64,000 bases of DNA from Mytilus edulis (lineage: Eukaryota > Mollusca > Bivalvia > Mytilida > Mytilidae), in assembly GCF_963676685.1 (NCBI RefSeq), contig NC_092355.1:70585176-70649175 (forward strand). The letters run 5' to 3'. The position numbers and the translations under genes were made by a program. Of this stretch, positions 46,447 through 57,904 are shown piece after piece. Within the stretch, counting starts at the first letter, position 1, and each line of letters starts with the position of its first letter. A model generated the notes under the pieces. That model searched no databases. It was not told where the DNA came from and worked only from the letters and a program-made list of their open reading frames with translations.

Positions 46447-47764
46447 CTAAATATATCGAGTTTCTATAGCAACCTCCACACATTCGATTTGTTTCACCAG
46501 CACAAGCCATGTTACAATCTGATTCTGGTACCCTTGGATACGTCTTGTTTGCTAGTTTATTTCCACAAAGACAATATGTCCGATACTAAAATGCAAAACA
46601 AGTTATATTAAATAATAATTGATACATGTATATGATTTGTACAAATTAAAAGAAATGAATAGACGTATTTTCAAGGATATGATGAAAATAATTATAATTT
46701 TACATAGTGACGTTACAGTAATAATATCAATCCACATATTATATCAAATATATTATTTGGTGTTTTTGTATGTATCAGCTTTGCCTCGATCATGTTTAGT
46801 AATAAAAATCTACAATTAGATAAGCTATTGCGATTTTAAATTGGATAAAAATGTCAATTTCTAATTAAGAATCTGCTTTTTTGCTTTTTTTATGTTTTCA
46901 AAGCTGAAGGCAAATGAATCTTATACTTGACGTAATAGTATGGTTTATTTTTTAAATGTTTTTTTTGTGAAATTAGACTTACCTGCAAGCCTGTGTATTT
47001 ATATCCTTTACAATGTTCACGGCATTTAGACAAGGTTATAGAATTCCCCAGGCCTGATATTTTATATTTGAGATATCGATTACCGTCGTCCATGTAACAC
47101 CCAATGTAACCTAAAACATAAATAAAATGTATCTTAAATAATAAAACAAAAAAACACAAAAAACACAAAAATACAGTAATCTTTTTTTTTTTAAATTTCA
47201 ACACGCGTTGTGTATCTTTATTTCTCTGAGGAGATCAATTATAGACTATAGACTTGTTCAATAATCACGAGAAGATAGTACGAGCAGTGCTATTACGGTC
47301 CCATTTGTTAAAAAATAGCGTACTTGTAATGAGATTTCGAACTGTGCTGTTACACTTTGTACAGTAACTATAAATTTTAGTATTGTCACAGTGACTGCAA
47401 AGGCGGAGTACATTTCAAAGACTACGTACGTCCTTTTTTTGGCGCTCAAACCACAACTTCCATATGCACCTACAACTACAATTCTTGAGTGAACACAATT
47501 TTTGAAATGATAACTAAAAGTTTAATTTTACGTATACAAACCGTCACTTGCCGGATCAGCCTGTTGGACAATTGTTTTAAGCAAGCCATTTACTGCCTTA
47601 CTGATGTCTGTTAGTGTAGATTTAATTGCAGAAATACTTTCGCTATTTTGCTTCGAAATTGCCTTTGTTTTGTCCAAGTGATTTTTATTCCAATCTTTCA
47701 TCCAGTCTGACTTCGAATTGTTTATTAGGAAGCCACTCACTGGTATTTCTTTTCCAGCATTCAA
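46447..47764 (-). CDS. Inverted paralogue of the WSC-domain gene, 5' and 3' ends incomplete
   Basis: Read on the minus strand: E1 47764-47542 (donor GTTTGT, weak), E2 47110-46983 (acceptor TTTTAG, donor GTAAGT), E3 46585-46447 (donor GTAACT). E2 and E3 are 128 and 139 nt, exactly as in the gene at 40.2 kb, with the same phases. E2 encodes YIGCYMDD, SKCREHCKGYKYTGLQ; E3 encodes YCLCGNKL, DCNMACAGE and RMCGG, so the WSC domain is intact, with one extra cysteine (GGC). E1 aligns loosely with the coiled-coil part of the paralogue (DISKAVNGLL). It has no in-frame ATG upstream: the codon at 47764 is TTG and the frame closes at a TAA at 47780-47782. No signal peptide was found. A 3' terminal exon was not identified with confidence; AG at 46071-46072 followed by GTA CGA TGA after splicing is one weak candidate. 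This is either a gene with an unseen upstream exon or a 5'-truncated copy. Confidence 0.65.
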
Positions 47765-47769
47765 AGTTT

Positions 47770-47850
47770 TTTTTAATTTTTATTTCGCGATTTACTAACA
47801 CAATCCAAATTCGCGCCGTTTTGAATTCGCGATTTCCCAGTGGCCATTAT
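47770..47850. repeat. TTCGCG-rich repeat edge beside the inverted WSC gene
   Basis: ATTTCGCGATTTACTAACAC and GAATTCGCGATTTCCCAG resemble dispersed TTCGCGA elements such as the one at 5381-5588. It begins just upstream of the first readable exon of the WSC paralogue. Confidence 0.4.
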
Positions 47851-48319
47851 AAATATTTTCATAAATGATTCGGAAAGTGATATCTTAAATCATGTGATAA
47901 AATAAATAAGAAATCTCTTCTTTTCGGTTAATTAATGTTAAAGTAGATTACAAGTTTGTCATGTTTGCTTGTAAATACACATACACAATACAAAAAGTAG
48001 ATCTAATTAGGATTGAATTAGATAAAAGGCTCCCAGGATTAATGATAATTAATCGGTCTTTTGATCTGATTAATCTGTGTAGTAGATTCAACTTGGTGAT
48101 ACTTTTTTTACTGATTGACATGTATCATTAACATAATTGCAATGAGTATTGTTTACATAACAAAATCCGTTATGTTTGCCTCCGTTTTTATGGTGCACTG
48201 TTTGCATTAAATTCATAACTTGTAACACTGCTTTTCATTAATATATACGGTTATGATTTCAGTTATATATGTGTCGTCTGTAAAATCAGTGTTATACAGT
48301 AGTCCTATATATATTTTAT

Positions 48320-48620
48320 GCATATGTCTTACTGACAACATATTTGTTGAATAAGAAGACAGAATTAAAACAAATGTCGGCACTCCTATAGGAACGAACT
48401 GTGTGACTCTACATGCCAACCTCCTTTTTTTCAGATGAGTCGGATTTACTTCAGACACTTGTCAAAAACAAGAAGATCAAAGAAGCCATTTCATTTAATT
48501 TTACATTATTATATATTGATGATGTTCTTACCATTAACATTTCAAAATTTTCCGATTGGCTTCCATTAATGTATCCCAGAGAAGACTGGAACAAAAAATT
48601 AAAGAAACAACAGGCATGAT
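48320..48620 (+). mobile_element. PLE-type reverse transcriptase fragment with a preserved YIDD box
   Basis: 48325-48420 carries worn text for FGGR, GTPIGTNCVTLHANL. 48425-48619 is open and reads SDLLQTLVKNKKIKEAISFN then LLYIDDVLTINISKF, the catalytic YxDD region of a reverse transcriptase. It ends QQA and stop. It differs in wording from the other copies (KNKKIKEAIS against KDKKLA-type), so it represents another subfamily. No flanking RT domains are left. Confidence 0.7.
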
Positions 48621-49309
48621 TTTTTCGGTCTCATTTTATGACTGAAACCTCGAATTCCTTTTAAAATATTCTCTCAACATATATTTCAAAGTATACTGTT
48701 CAAAGGTTGACTTCAGAGACTTTTTTAGCAATGTGTTTTGGACACAGGTTAAGTTTTACATTGTTGATACAGATGTAGTGTTTTGTCGGTGATTTCGTCT
48801 ATGAAAAAGATTCATTGATGATTTGCCATAACTTATACTGCAGATGTTTATTTTTGATGGTTATATAACATAATTTATCAGGTATTTGTTTCTTAATTCA
48901 TATTAAATCTGGGACGTTTTCCTTAGTTTCGATTGGGCATTCGGCAAATAATTAAACTTATAATTAATTAGCACGCATGCGCACCTGTATATAAAAACAA
49001 AGACGATTAGATTGTATTCCGAAAGGTGTATTACTATATCTATCGAAATCATTTTATAAAGTATTACTTTTGATTTGTAGTAGTAAATCTCTCATATGAA
49101 TACGAGAAGTTCAAAGCACAAATATTTTGGAGTTCAGTGTGACAACCATTTTAACTGAACTACAATTGTAGTACATGTTTTTCTTTAGAGTCTAGCTGAA
49201 GCTGGTAAACAAAGACGCCAATATAATGCAGAGTACATTTGCCAATTACCTCAACCAAAAATGAATAGTTCTATAAAATGAGTATTTGCAATATTGTTCT
49301 CGCATGTAC

Positions 49310-49490
49310 TTGACCAGTATGTAACCAGTAGTCAACCATTTTAAGAGTCTAAATCATAGTTGACCCAAGTATGAACCATATTCTTTTAAGTCTGAACCAC
49401 ATTCCCTCAATTCAAGTCTGAACCAAATTCCCTCAATGCAAGTCTGAACCATACTAGACCAAGTCTGAATCATAATCGACCGTACTTCGT
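49310..49490. repeat. Minisatellite of AAGTCTGAACCAnATTC units
   Basis: About seven units of 20-30 bases built on AGTCTGAACCA, including two nearly perfect ones with CATTCCCTCAAT / AATTCCCTCAAT. Confidence 0.7.
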
Positions 49491-49631
49491 TTTAACCCGA
49501 GGGTAACCAACGCAATGTTCTGCAGTCGTGTGTTGACATGATGTATAAAAGATACAGTGATTTTTAAAAATGAACAGTTATAAAATGTTTTAGAAACACT
49601 TCAGTTTTCTAGCCAAATGCATAGATGATAT

Positions 49632-51475
49632 TGTAGCGAGCCAGGAGTGACTAACCCAACAGAAAACAAAATTTAAGATCTAAATTCCAACCACTTGGAA
49701 AAGTATAAACTCCAGACCTGAAGACTGAATATTCTATGACTAAAGTTTGGGTTCTCCTGTTTTGATAAAAATCCGGACAATCAGATTATGCTATCGTGGT
49801 GAAAAGAACACCAAACAAGTTTTGAAGTTTCCATATTTATTTATTTTCATATACTATAGGTTATGAACTCCTCATCAAATATGTATTTCACAATACAGTA
49901 AGTATACAGTAATTATATATTAATAAAGCACCTCTCTATACCAGTCTCAGAGCTCTCAATAAAAATGTAGGAACTCTAAATATTTTGACAATTTATCAAT
50001 TCTAAATAGGTACAAATGAATTATTAAATGTGTTGAAATTAATGAAAAAAAATAGGAGGTTGTAATCTAGTCCTATATAATACTTTTGGTAGTACTATAT
50101 AAGAATTTGTATTGATACATACGTGCACTTTTACATGGTTGAGTCTTGCTATATAAATTACGTATTTAACTAACATTTCTATAAATATAAAATGTATTAA
50201 TTTGAGCAGAAGTTAATCAGAAACCTTTTCTGATTTAGATAAATATTATAAATTATGGAAACTGATTCCTTATCAGTTCAAAATAAGTTTAAATAACTAT
50301 CAGATCCTTCCTGATATCAATACAAAAATGTTAAAATAAATACTGTCAAGTCCTTACTTAGACAGTATTCCATAAAATCAAGGCAACTGCCAGGTCCTTC
50401 CTGAAACAGTACCTATTTTAAGATAACAATTAGATCATTTCTTACAGTTACCGAAATTAAATATGGTTTCCAAACCTTGTGGAAACCATAATCCCTAACT
50501 CCAAAGATTGCCTATTTATTCCTATTTAAAATTTACAAACATCAAATAACTATTATAACTAAAGCATTGCCTGCAAAATCCGTAAAATTAACTAAAAGGT
50601 TTAAAAGTATTTGCTACAGTTTCTTAAATTTAACTTAATCTTACTGATGAGAATAAAAGATTAAAATCTTAAGAGCCCGGCTCCTAAAAGTCCGCTAAAA
50701 TAAGATTTAACTTTACAAAAATTAAAAAAAGACATTATTTTTACCTTTCTATATTATATAACTATAAATTTAGTTAAAGTAAATTTGGAAGTTTCATAAA
50801 AAATTAACTTGAATCAAAAATTTGCCATAACAAGCCAAAGTTTTAAGCAAGACTAACGTTTTTCGCGTTTTTTACGTCACCGTTGGATTTGTGGGAAGTT
50901 GGATTGTTGGATGTTGGAACGTAGGAAATTCTCGTGGAAGTTAGATTTAAAGAAAATAATTATTTATAAAAATAATTCGTAAATTAAAATAAAATATATT
51001 TCTCATCTTATTTTTTATATAAGAGCTTCTACTAAGTTATTTATTTCAATTCTCCTAGACAACAAAAGATAAAGTTACAACTGCGCCACCGGAAGTAGCG
51101 GCTTGTCTGTGAGAACAAAACATGTGTGTGTTAACGGCTGACAAAATTACAAAATTCGCCGATAAAACAACTTGACAGCTTATAAAAACTATGTGAATAC
51201 GTTATATACAACTCATGGATATACGAAATGACGGTGCGTACAACTGTGAAAGCGTAAATTAAAAATCGAACTAATAATCATCATTCAACGATTAGCGTGA
51301 CATGTTATAACTATTGCGCATGAGCAGGAATTTACACATTCATTCATAAAGATCAACACTCAGAACAGGTGCTCATAATTTACATTTCATAGTCTACAAT
51401 GGAAAACTTCATATAACGACGATTCAACCAACAGGACTGATATCAGGAATAACATTTCTTCATACAACAACTACA
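49632..51475. other. Non-coding block with TGTAG...CTACA borders, unassigned
   Basis: Starts TGTAGCGAGCCAGGAGTGAC and ends ACAACAACTACA. AT-rich, no open frames, internal tandem units at 50.2-50.45 kb, and a distinct patch at 51085-51130 (GCCACCGGAAGTAGCGGC). TG...CA borders suggest a long solo LTR, but no target duplication flanks it and no primer-binding site was found. Confidence 0.2.
50225..50455. repeat. Degenerate tandem units around CAGATCCTTCCTGAtA
   Basis: TTCCTTATCAGT, CAGATCCTTCCTGATATC, AAGTCCTTACTTAGACAG, CAGGTCCTTCCTGAAACAG and TAGATCATTTCTTACAG recur about every 50-60 bases, each followed by an AT-rich spacer. Confidence 0.5.
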
Positions 51476-52510
51476 GTTTATTTACAACAGGCATAAAAAT
51501 AGCGTTTTCTAATAGTAACACTATGTGGATTGACATCAGCACATGTTTAAAAATGAAAACTAAATTTGGAACGAGGCACTGGCAGCAGACGACACTTTAG
51601 CCTTATATAACAACATGAAGAAGGACAAAAGTTTCAACAATTTCAAATGAATTAACATGGAAGTTAGGTTGAACAAGAGTTTGTGATATAATACAGATAT
51701 TGGGAAGTATGTGATGCCAATTTATTTCTGTTAAAAGCAGCTTCAAAGTTTTAAACTGTGAAAAGTAAACTTTATGTGCCATAAATCATTCAAAATGAGA
51801 ATATTACATTTATGAAATTTTCTAGTCAATAATAAAATTTAATAAAATATGTTCTATTTCTATTACATGTATTATATCACTGTTTCTGTTCTAAAATGAA
51901 CAATTACAAAAAGATTGAAAATACTTAAAGCTGCTTGTCTAAACAACACATTTCATATGGTGAACATTCAAATAAATAACATCATAAATCTATGCACAAT
52001 TCAAAATATACAATTCAAACACTGCATGTACTTGTCATATAATACACACAATGATATCAACAACAAAATTCTTATATAAGAATGAGTAGGGGCTGGTGCC
52101 TTACAATATAGTCATATTTGGCACATCCATTTGGCTTTCCCACCGTTTAGCGGCAATGATGAATAATGATGAAAATAAAGATGCACGTTCTGCCTCAGAG
52201 TCATAACCTTGTTTTTTTTTTTATTGTTTTTTTTTTACCACCACTGGGTTAAAGCAAGTGCTAGTGGACGTACAAATGTACATGCATAATGGCCAACTTT
52301 TGGTTTGACATAAAATGACATTTTGCAGCAGTCATGTTCTTAACAATTTCTGTTTATATCAAAACTGCTAGTGATTGGCAACTCTTCAACGTTTAAAATT
52401 TCTTTACCCTTGCTGACCTTATAAGTCATACTTAGAAAAAACAATATAACTGTTTTTTAATGTGTCCTGTTATTTTGTGACGTCTGTGTTTTGTGTTTTA
52501 TTTTCCTTTT
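51476..52510. other. No gene; R3 scrap
   Basis: CACCACTGGGTTAAAGCAAG at 52239 is a worn piece of R3; the rest is AT-rich and unassigned. Confidence 0.4.
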
Positions 52511-52563
52511 GGTGGGGGGGGGGGGTGGGGGTGGGGGGTTGGTGGTGTGGGTGGGTGCGGGGC
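52511..52563 (+). repeat. G-rich tract, possible quadruplex
   Basis: Nearly continuous G with single T interruptions, giving many runs of three or more G within 53 bases. Confidence 0.85.
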
Positions 52564-52789
52564 TTCCACTTTACATATGACGAAAAACTCGTCTGAATAT
52601 AATTTAAATGAGTTTTGTCAAAAACTGTGTTGATGCGCCTATTGGTAAAAAATTGTGTTCGTCAAAAAATAATTCAAAATTCTTGTTTAGATTTGAAATT
52701 GTTTTGATACAATCATTTCTGTTGTGTTCATTTAACGTTGAATGTTTTGTAGCTCAATGCTTACATTGACGTACCCTTTTCCTAAATGT

Positions 52790-52875
52790 GACCTACTGAA
52801 TCAAACTTATTATCAAGTTTGTCACATGAAGAACACGACGGGTTCTACATGTGGTACAGGGTCTGCTCACCTTTC
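52790..52875 (+). mobile_element. Worn PLE 3' tail, 52.8-kb copy
   Basis: GACCTACTGAATCAAAC, AACACGACGGGTTCTACATG and GGGTCTGCTCACC match the tail at 58.3 kb and its partner at 42.6 kb. The tail end is missing. Confidence 0.45.
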
Positions 52876-53217
52876 ATAAAAGAAAAATAGCAAAGTAATT
52901 CAAAACTGGAAAAAAAACATAAAGAAGTTTGCTTCACTTTTAAACTTATTACCAAATACGCAGCATACCATTTATGTGTGAATAAATCAACAATCTATTT
53001 GATCATTGGTATTTTTTAACTTATGGTCAAGATATGCAAGTGTTCAATTGTTCCATGCTTACAAAACCAATTGTCTATCTTTGTATAACAGGAGTGTCTC
53101 TCAAAGGTTTGATTTTCAATTGATTATTTTTTAGCGAAAGAAAACATTCAGTTGTTGATGGTTGACGGATTGTTGAGCATCAGTGATCGATTACTCATGG
53201 CTTATTTTTCGTATTTC

Positions 53218-53620
53218 AGGATGTACTTAGGTGAGGTTAGGTAAAAACTAATAAATCAAGATTTTAAAATTGATACTATATTTAAGCCGGTAGAGCATTC
53301 GTTAAGGATAGATATAAGCTTAAAATAATGATAGGTCATGGACCTCCTTTTCGAGATATTTGAGATTTTAAATATGGCGGGAAAGGCTTATTCAGACTTT
53401 TACCTTACATTTGCTTTGGTATTATTTGGGTCTCAAAACAAAAGAAAAAAATCAAGAATCTTCTAAAATTTTGGTAATGACCTTTTATGAGCTGTTAAGT
53501 CTTATATGAAAAAATAAATGGTTGTTATGCGGCATAATAGTTTACCTTGCATTGTATGGAAAAACACCAAGGAGTCCGAACATCCTTAACGAATTCCAAA
53601 ACCTCACCTAAGTACATCCT
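53218..53620. mobile_element. M1 MITE, complete, 403 bp, perfect TIRs
   Basis: The first 21 bases (starting AGGATGTACTTAGGTGAGG) are the exact reverse complement of the last 21 (ending CACCTAAGTACATCCT). The interior has no coding potential and contains TTTTCGAGATATTTGAG and TATGGCGGGAAAGGC. It interrupts a sequence seen uninterrupted at 43.3 kb. No clear target duplication could be read. A non-autonomous DNA transposon of unassigned superfamily. Confidence 0.85.
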
Positions 53621-53720
53621 TAACGAATTCGAGCTGAGAATGACAAGACTTTATTAATGATACTGACTGACATATAAATACATTTTCGTGATTTATGTTA
53701 ATAAAAAATGATTGATCTTT

Positions 53721-54104
53721 TTATTATTGTTAGTCATACTTTCTATATTTTATTTATCAACACATCAATAAAAAGGTCAAAATTATGATTCCAATGCAAC
53801 AGCATGTTGTGACTATCTTCATATATGGTAATACGTTTTAGATATAAGTAATGTTTTCCTCATTGTTGATGTTTGTCTGTTATTGCTTACATTTTAACTT
53901 TGGTGGTAACATTTTTTAATCAGGTTCTATCATACAAACTAATCAAGCATTTTAAATTGGAAATAAAACATTTGAGTGAATTTCTAGTCAGATTTGCTGG
54001 CAAAACGGAGTTCTATCTTAGTAGAAAATCCGAGGGAAGATAGGAACGTTAAATGACAAAAACAAGAATTAATCTCGTCACCTATAGTAATATACATATA
54101 AAGT
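53721..54104. other. No gene seen
   Basis: AT-rich flank shared in its first part with 43390-43450. Confidence 0.4.
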
Positions 54105-54210
54105 GCAATAAAAACCTACACAGGCCAGGAACCCCACTTAAGAGACATCAATTTTATGTCAAAATGCGGATCTGGTGCGGAAAATGTTTACTGTTGATTT
54201 TATCACTGTC
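54105..54210 (+). repeat. R6 repeat fragment
   Basis: CCCCACTTAAGAGACATC, ATGCGGATCTGGTGCGG, TGTTGATTTTATCA. Confidence 0.5.
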
Positions 54211-54904
54211 AACAACATTTATCCTTGACCATAATAATATATATGACCGAATTCTAAAGTAGTATCTATAATATATATATATAAAGTAATTAACAAATAC
54301 CTTGAGGCAAATGTATGTATTATAAAACGTCACATGTATTCTTTCTTTGAAATGTTTATGCTTACTGAAAAAGCTCTTGTTGTCATATCTCCGACCTTGT
54401 AACTTCATACTATATTTGACAGAATTAAATATATAGTTTTCATTTGATGTGTATGTGCTTTAGATTTTAACCATTTGATTCTAAAGCGTCTTTCCGTTTC
54501 TGAATTTTCCACCAAGTTCTGTTTTTTTTTTGTTATTTCTCTTTTTATTAAAACATGTTTGAGGCCATACAAACTGAGTAGCAAAAATAATCTACATAAA
54601 AATTAACAAGCGGCTACAATGAGCCCGAATCTCTCACTTGGCACCGCAATATATTATATTTTATTGTCTTAATTACTCTTTTTATATACATGATCATGAT
54701 CAGTTGTTAAAGTATATTTCAATGCACAAATGGAAAAATGACTTATTTTTATCTTTACCTTTTGAATAATTGTATACATTATTATATGACATGTTCAATT
54801 TGTACTCTGTACTTATACATACCGTCATGTGTGATTTTTTTTTTTTTGCAATTGTAAATATTTGTATTCTAAAATTTAATTCGACTGTCACATAAGTGAA
54901 AGGT

Positions 54905-55075
54905 TTAGCTATCTCAACAACAAGCTTTAATCCACCATTTCTTCCATTATTAAACGCCCGTACCAAATTAGGACTTAACCATTTGTTATCCAGGCATGCG
55001 GTTAGAGAGCTACATTAGTTTTGCTATTTGATTGGATCTTTCCGTTTTGAACTTTTTACGGTGTTCAGTTTTGTT
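54905..55075 (-). repeat. R7 copy, reverse orientation
   Basis: CTTTAATCCACCATTTCTTC, CCCGTACCAAATTAGGACTT and TTTGATTGGATCTTTCCG. Confidence 0.55.
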
Positions 55076-55614
55076 GTGATTTATTTTTTAGATAAACAGA
55101 CACATCTCATAACGTATCATTTGGGTATGAAATAAATGATAGACTAAGATATATAGAAAAGGTACAAATGGCGAAAAGAGTATGGAATAATGGACCTTAG
55201 TTTTCAGAATAGAAAATAGTGAATAGAAAAATTGTGGAATAATAGACATATACAAAACAAAATAGACACAATTTGTAAATAATGCAACAGAGAATAACGG
55301 GCAAATTTAAATTTAAAAATATGAAAAAAAATATAGAAACGAGTATAAACAAGGGTGTTGTTGATGTTTACAGAACATACAAATTGATAAAGATTATTTT
55401 TTGTGTCACGCTGTCGCTTCAAAGGTATCTTGTTATTAGTTGTTTGAAATTATTATTAAAAGGGGGGTTATTAATTGAATGATACGCGAAATGAAACAGC
55501 GTCTCTTTATTATGTATGTTTGACAGTCAAAGAAAGGTTGGTTCTTTATCATATATTATTGTCGATGAAAGAGTGTCGGGTTTTGAGGTCGTGTGATACT
55601 GTCAATAAAAGAGT

Positions 55615-55775
55615 AGAATTGCGAATGAAATAGGGAATGTCTCGAAGAGCCCAACAAAAGGCAGAAACAGTCCAGGCCCAGCAATTAGTCTTCAACAAAG
55701 CATAACAATGTTCACATTGGAACGGGCTTCCGCTGGCCCCTTAGCAAAAATGTCTACTAGTTCACTGAAAATGGA
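55615..55775 (+). repeat. Diverged R5 fragment
   Basis: GAATGAAATAGGGAATGTCT, AATTAGTCTTCAACAAAGC and GGGCTTCCGCTGGCCCCTTA. Confidence 0.5.
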
Positions 55776-55793
55776 TATCACAATTAAGTTAAA

Positions 55794-56250
55794 TTTGATA
55801 AAATGAGAGTTATTATTATTGCAATTCTCATCCAGTCGCATAATTCGCAATACTAAAAACCTCGCAATAATTTCTGAATTGACAGAAAATCAATATTGTT
55901 ACCAAATTCAGAAATTATTGCGTGCCTTTATTATTGTGATTTTTGAAGAATAAACAAAAACAAGAGATTAATTATTGCGATTTCAAAAAGTTGTGCCAAA
56001 TACGGCTAAGGTGATCTATTCCTGGGATAAGAAAATCCTTAGTTTTTCGAAAAGTTCAAAATTTTGTAAACAGGAAATTTATAAAAATGACCACATAATT
56101 GATATTCATGTGCTGACTACTTGGCTGGTGATACCCTTTGATAAAATGAGAGTTATTATTATTGCAATTCTCATCCAGTCGCATTATTCGCAATACTAAA
56201 AACCTCGCAATAATTTCTTAATTGACAGAAAATCAATATTGTTACCAAAA
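55794..56250. repeat. Direct repeats of about 113 bp flanking an R3 insertion, plus a hairpin
   Basis: 55794-55906 and 56138-56250 are nearly identical (TTGATAAAATGAGAGTTATT...). Between them lies an R3 segment (about 55983-56136). In the left half CGCAATAATTTCTGAATT (55863-55880) pairs perfectly with AATTCAGAAATTATTGCG (about 55915-55932). Confidence 0.75.
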
Positions 56251-56454
56251 TATGACCTCTTTATTGACAACGTATCATAACTATATCCTTTCTGAATAAG
56301 TATGTTCAAATGTTTGGTTAGCCTTTGCGGTGAATATAAACATTTTAGTGCTTTGCATAGCAAACGTTAATTTATATTTACCAATAATGTTCTTGTACTG
56401 ATGGTTCAATTTTGTAAATGATTTGACTACTTTGTGATATCAAAACTTCTGCTG

Positions 56455-56655
56455 TAATGCTTTTTCAGGAATATGACAGTTTTTTCAGGAATATGACAGT
56501 TTTTGTCCATTCGTTTTCAGGAATATGACAGTTTTTGTCCGTTCGTTTTTGATGCGTTTTGTTATTTGATTTTGCCATGTGATTATGGACTTTCCCAATT
56601 GATCTTCCTCTAAGTTCAGTATTTTTAAGATTTTACTTTTTTTTTCATGAATACA
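56455..56655 (-). repeat. R7 copy with a local tandem expansion
   Basis: TTTTTCAGGAATATGACAGT occurs at 56461 and 56483, and a shortened form at 56515. The rest (GATTATGGACTTTCCCAATT, AGTTCAGTATTTTTAAGATT) is reversed R7. Confidence 0.6.
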
Positions 56656-57029
56656 GTGATTTATTTCGTTACAATCTAATACAAGTTGGGATATATAATC
56701 ATCATAAGATGGTGACAATGGAACATATGGATAGTTAACAATAGGAAATAAAAATCATCATTTTTTTATATTAATTTTGGTATTAAGCTTCATATTTATC
56801 ATTGTTGATTGCCAATGAAAGGATGTGTAATAAATTTAATGAAATAGTGTGGGTTATTAGTGTTGAGATGCTTTCAATGAATATGTAGGTTATTCCTCGT
56901 GTGAAACTGTCGATAAAATGGTCAATGGGTACTTGTCATCTGGAACTTACGATGATAGGGAAGTTGGTTATTTGTAGTGTGACGGGATGATGAGATAATT
57001 CGTTTTATTTCATTTTAAAAATGGAAGGT

Positions 57030-57270
57030 TTGACTAGCCACAAAACTATGTTAAACTCACCATTTTTCCCTAAAAAATGTACTGTACCAAGTCAGAAAAA
57101 TATATAATACATCGTTTCTCTGTGTGTTGCATTTCAGTGTTTCTGTTCTGTCGTTGTTCTCCTTCTATATTTGATGCTTTGCCCTCAGTTTTAGTTTGTA
57201 GCATGGATTTGTTTTTTCTCAATTGATTTATGAATTTTGAACAGAGGTGTTTTACTGTTGCCTTCATTCA
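57030..57270 (+). repeat. R2 copy
   Basis: GTTTGACTAGCCACAAAACT, CTGTACCAAGTCAGAAAAAT and CTCAGTTTTAGTTTGTAGC. The end is worn (GAACAGAGGTGTTTTACTG). Confidence 0.65.
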
Positions 57271-57904
57271 CTGTCCATGAAAATGTGGCAATTAATAGTT
57301 TAATAGTGTCAATGAAAGGGTGCATGTTTAATCGTTGTTTGATATTTTGCATGAAGGAGTAGCTAGGTATTATTCATATTAATACTGGATTTTAGCTGTG
57401 TGATACTGTAAATTAAAAAAAATGGTTATTTTTCATGTACTATTGTCGATGAAGGGAGTACTGGATATATTTTGTATAATTTTGTCAGGTAAAGAGTGGT
57501 TATCATTCCTGCAAAGCTGTGGAGGTTAGGTTATTACTCGTGTGAAACTGTCGATGAATGGTCGGCTGGTCATTTTTAATTTGATGATGTTAATGAAAGG
57601 GTGGCTGTCTATTAGTTGTTAGATAATAATTATAAAAAGGTTTGTTGGTTATAAGAATTGTGATAATGTCAATATTTATTTTTTTATTCGTTGTTTGAAA
57701 GTGTTGATGAAAGTGTGGTTATGAGTCATATGATAGTGATGAAAACATGGCTGGTTATAAGTCGTATTATTATATGTAATATTGTATCAATGTAAGGATG
57801 GTAATTTTTTTCACATTTACCTTCAATTCTGAAATGACGTTCTTTGAACGATTTGGGTACACAACCGAGGTAAAATATGAATATATTGGTATTGCTTTGT
57901 TTCA

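Larger units (their letters stand above)
55525..57815. repeat. Old ~45-bp minisatellite broken up by later insertions
   Basis: Words of the type TGTGATACTGTCAATGAAAG-GGTGG-TTATTAGT recur at 55540-55620, 56800-57000 and 57285-57815. The gaps between these blocks are filled by R5, an inverted/direct repeat nest, R3, R7 and R2. Units are very diverged. Confidence 0.55.

Noticed and set aside
47528..47764. Methionine start for the inverted WSC gene at 47764
   Set aside because: The codon is TTG; no ATG or leader is in frame, so the true start is unknown.
49192..49281. Plus-strand frame ending YICQLPQPKM after an AG, resembling the end of a lectin domain
   Set aside because: No upstream domain exons or splice partners nearby, and the stretch before it (SLAEAGKQRRQYN) does not fit a CTLD. 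Too short to support.
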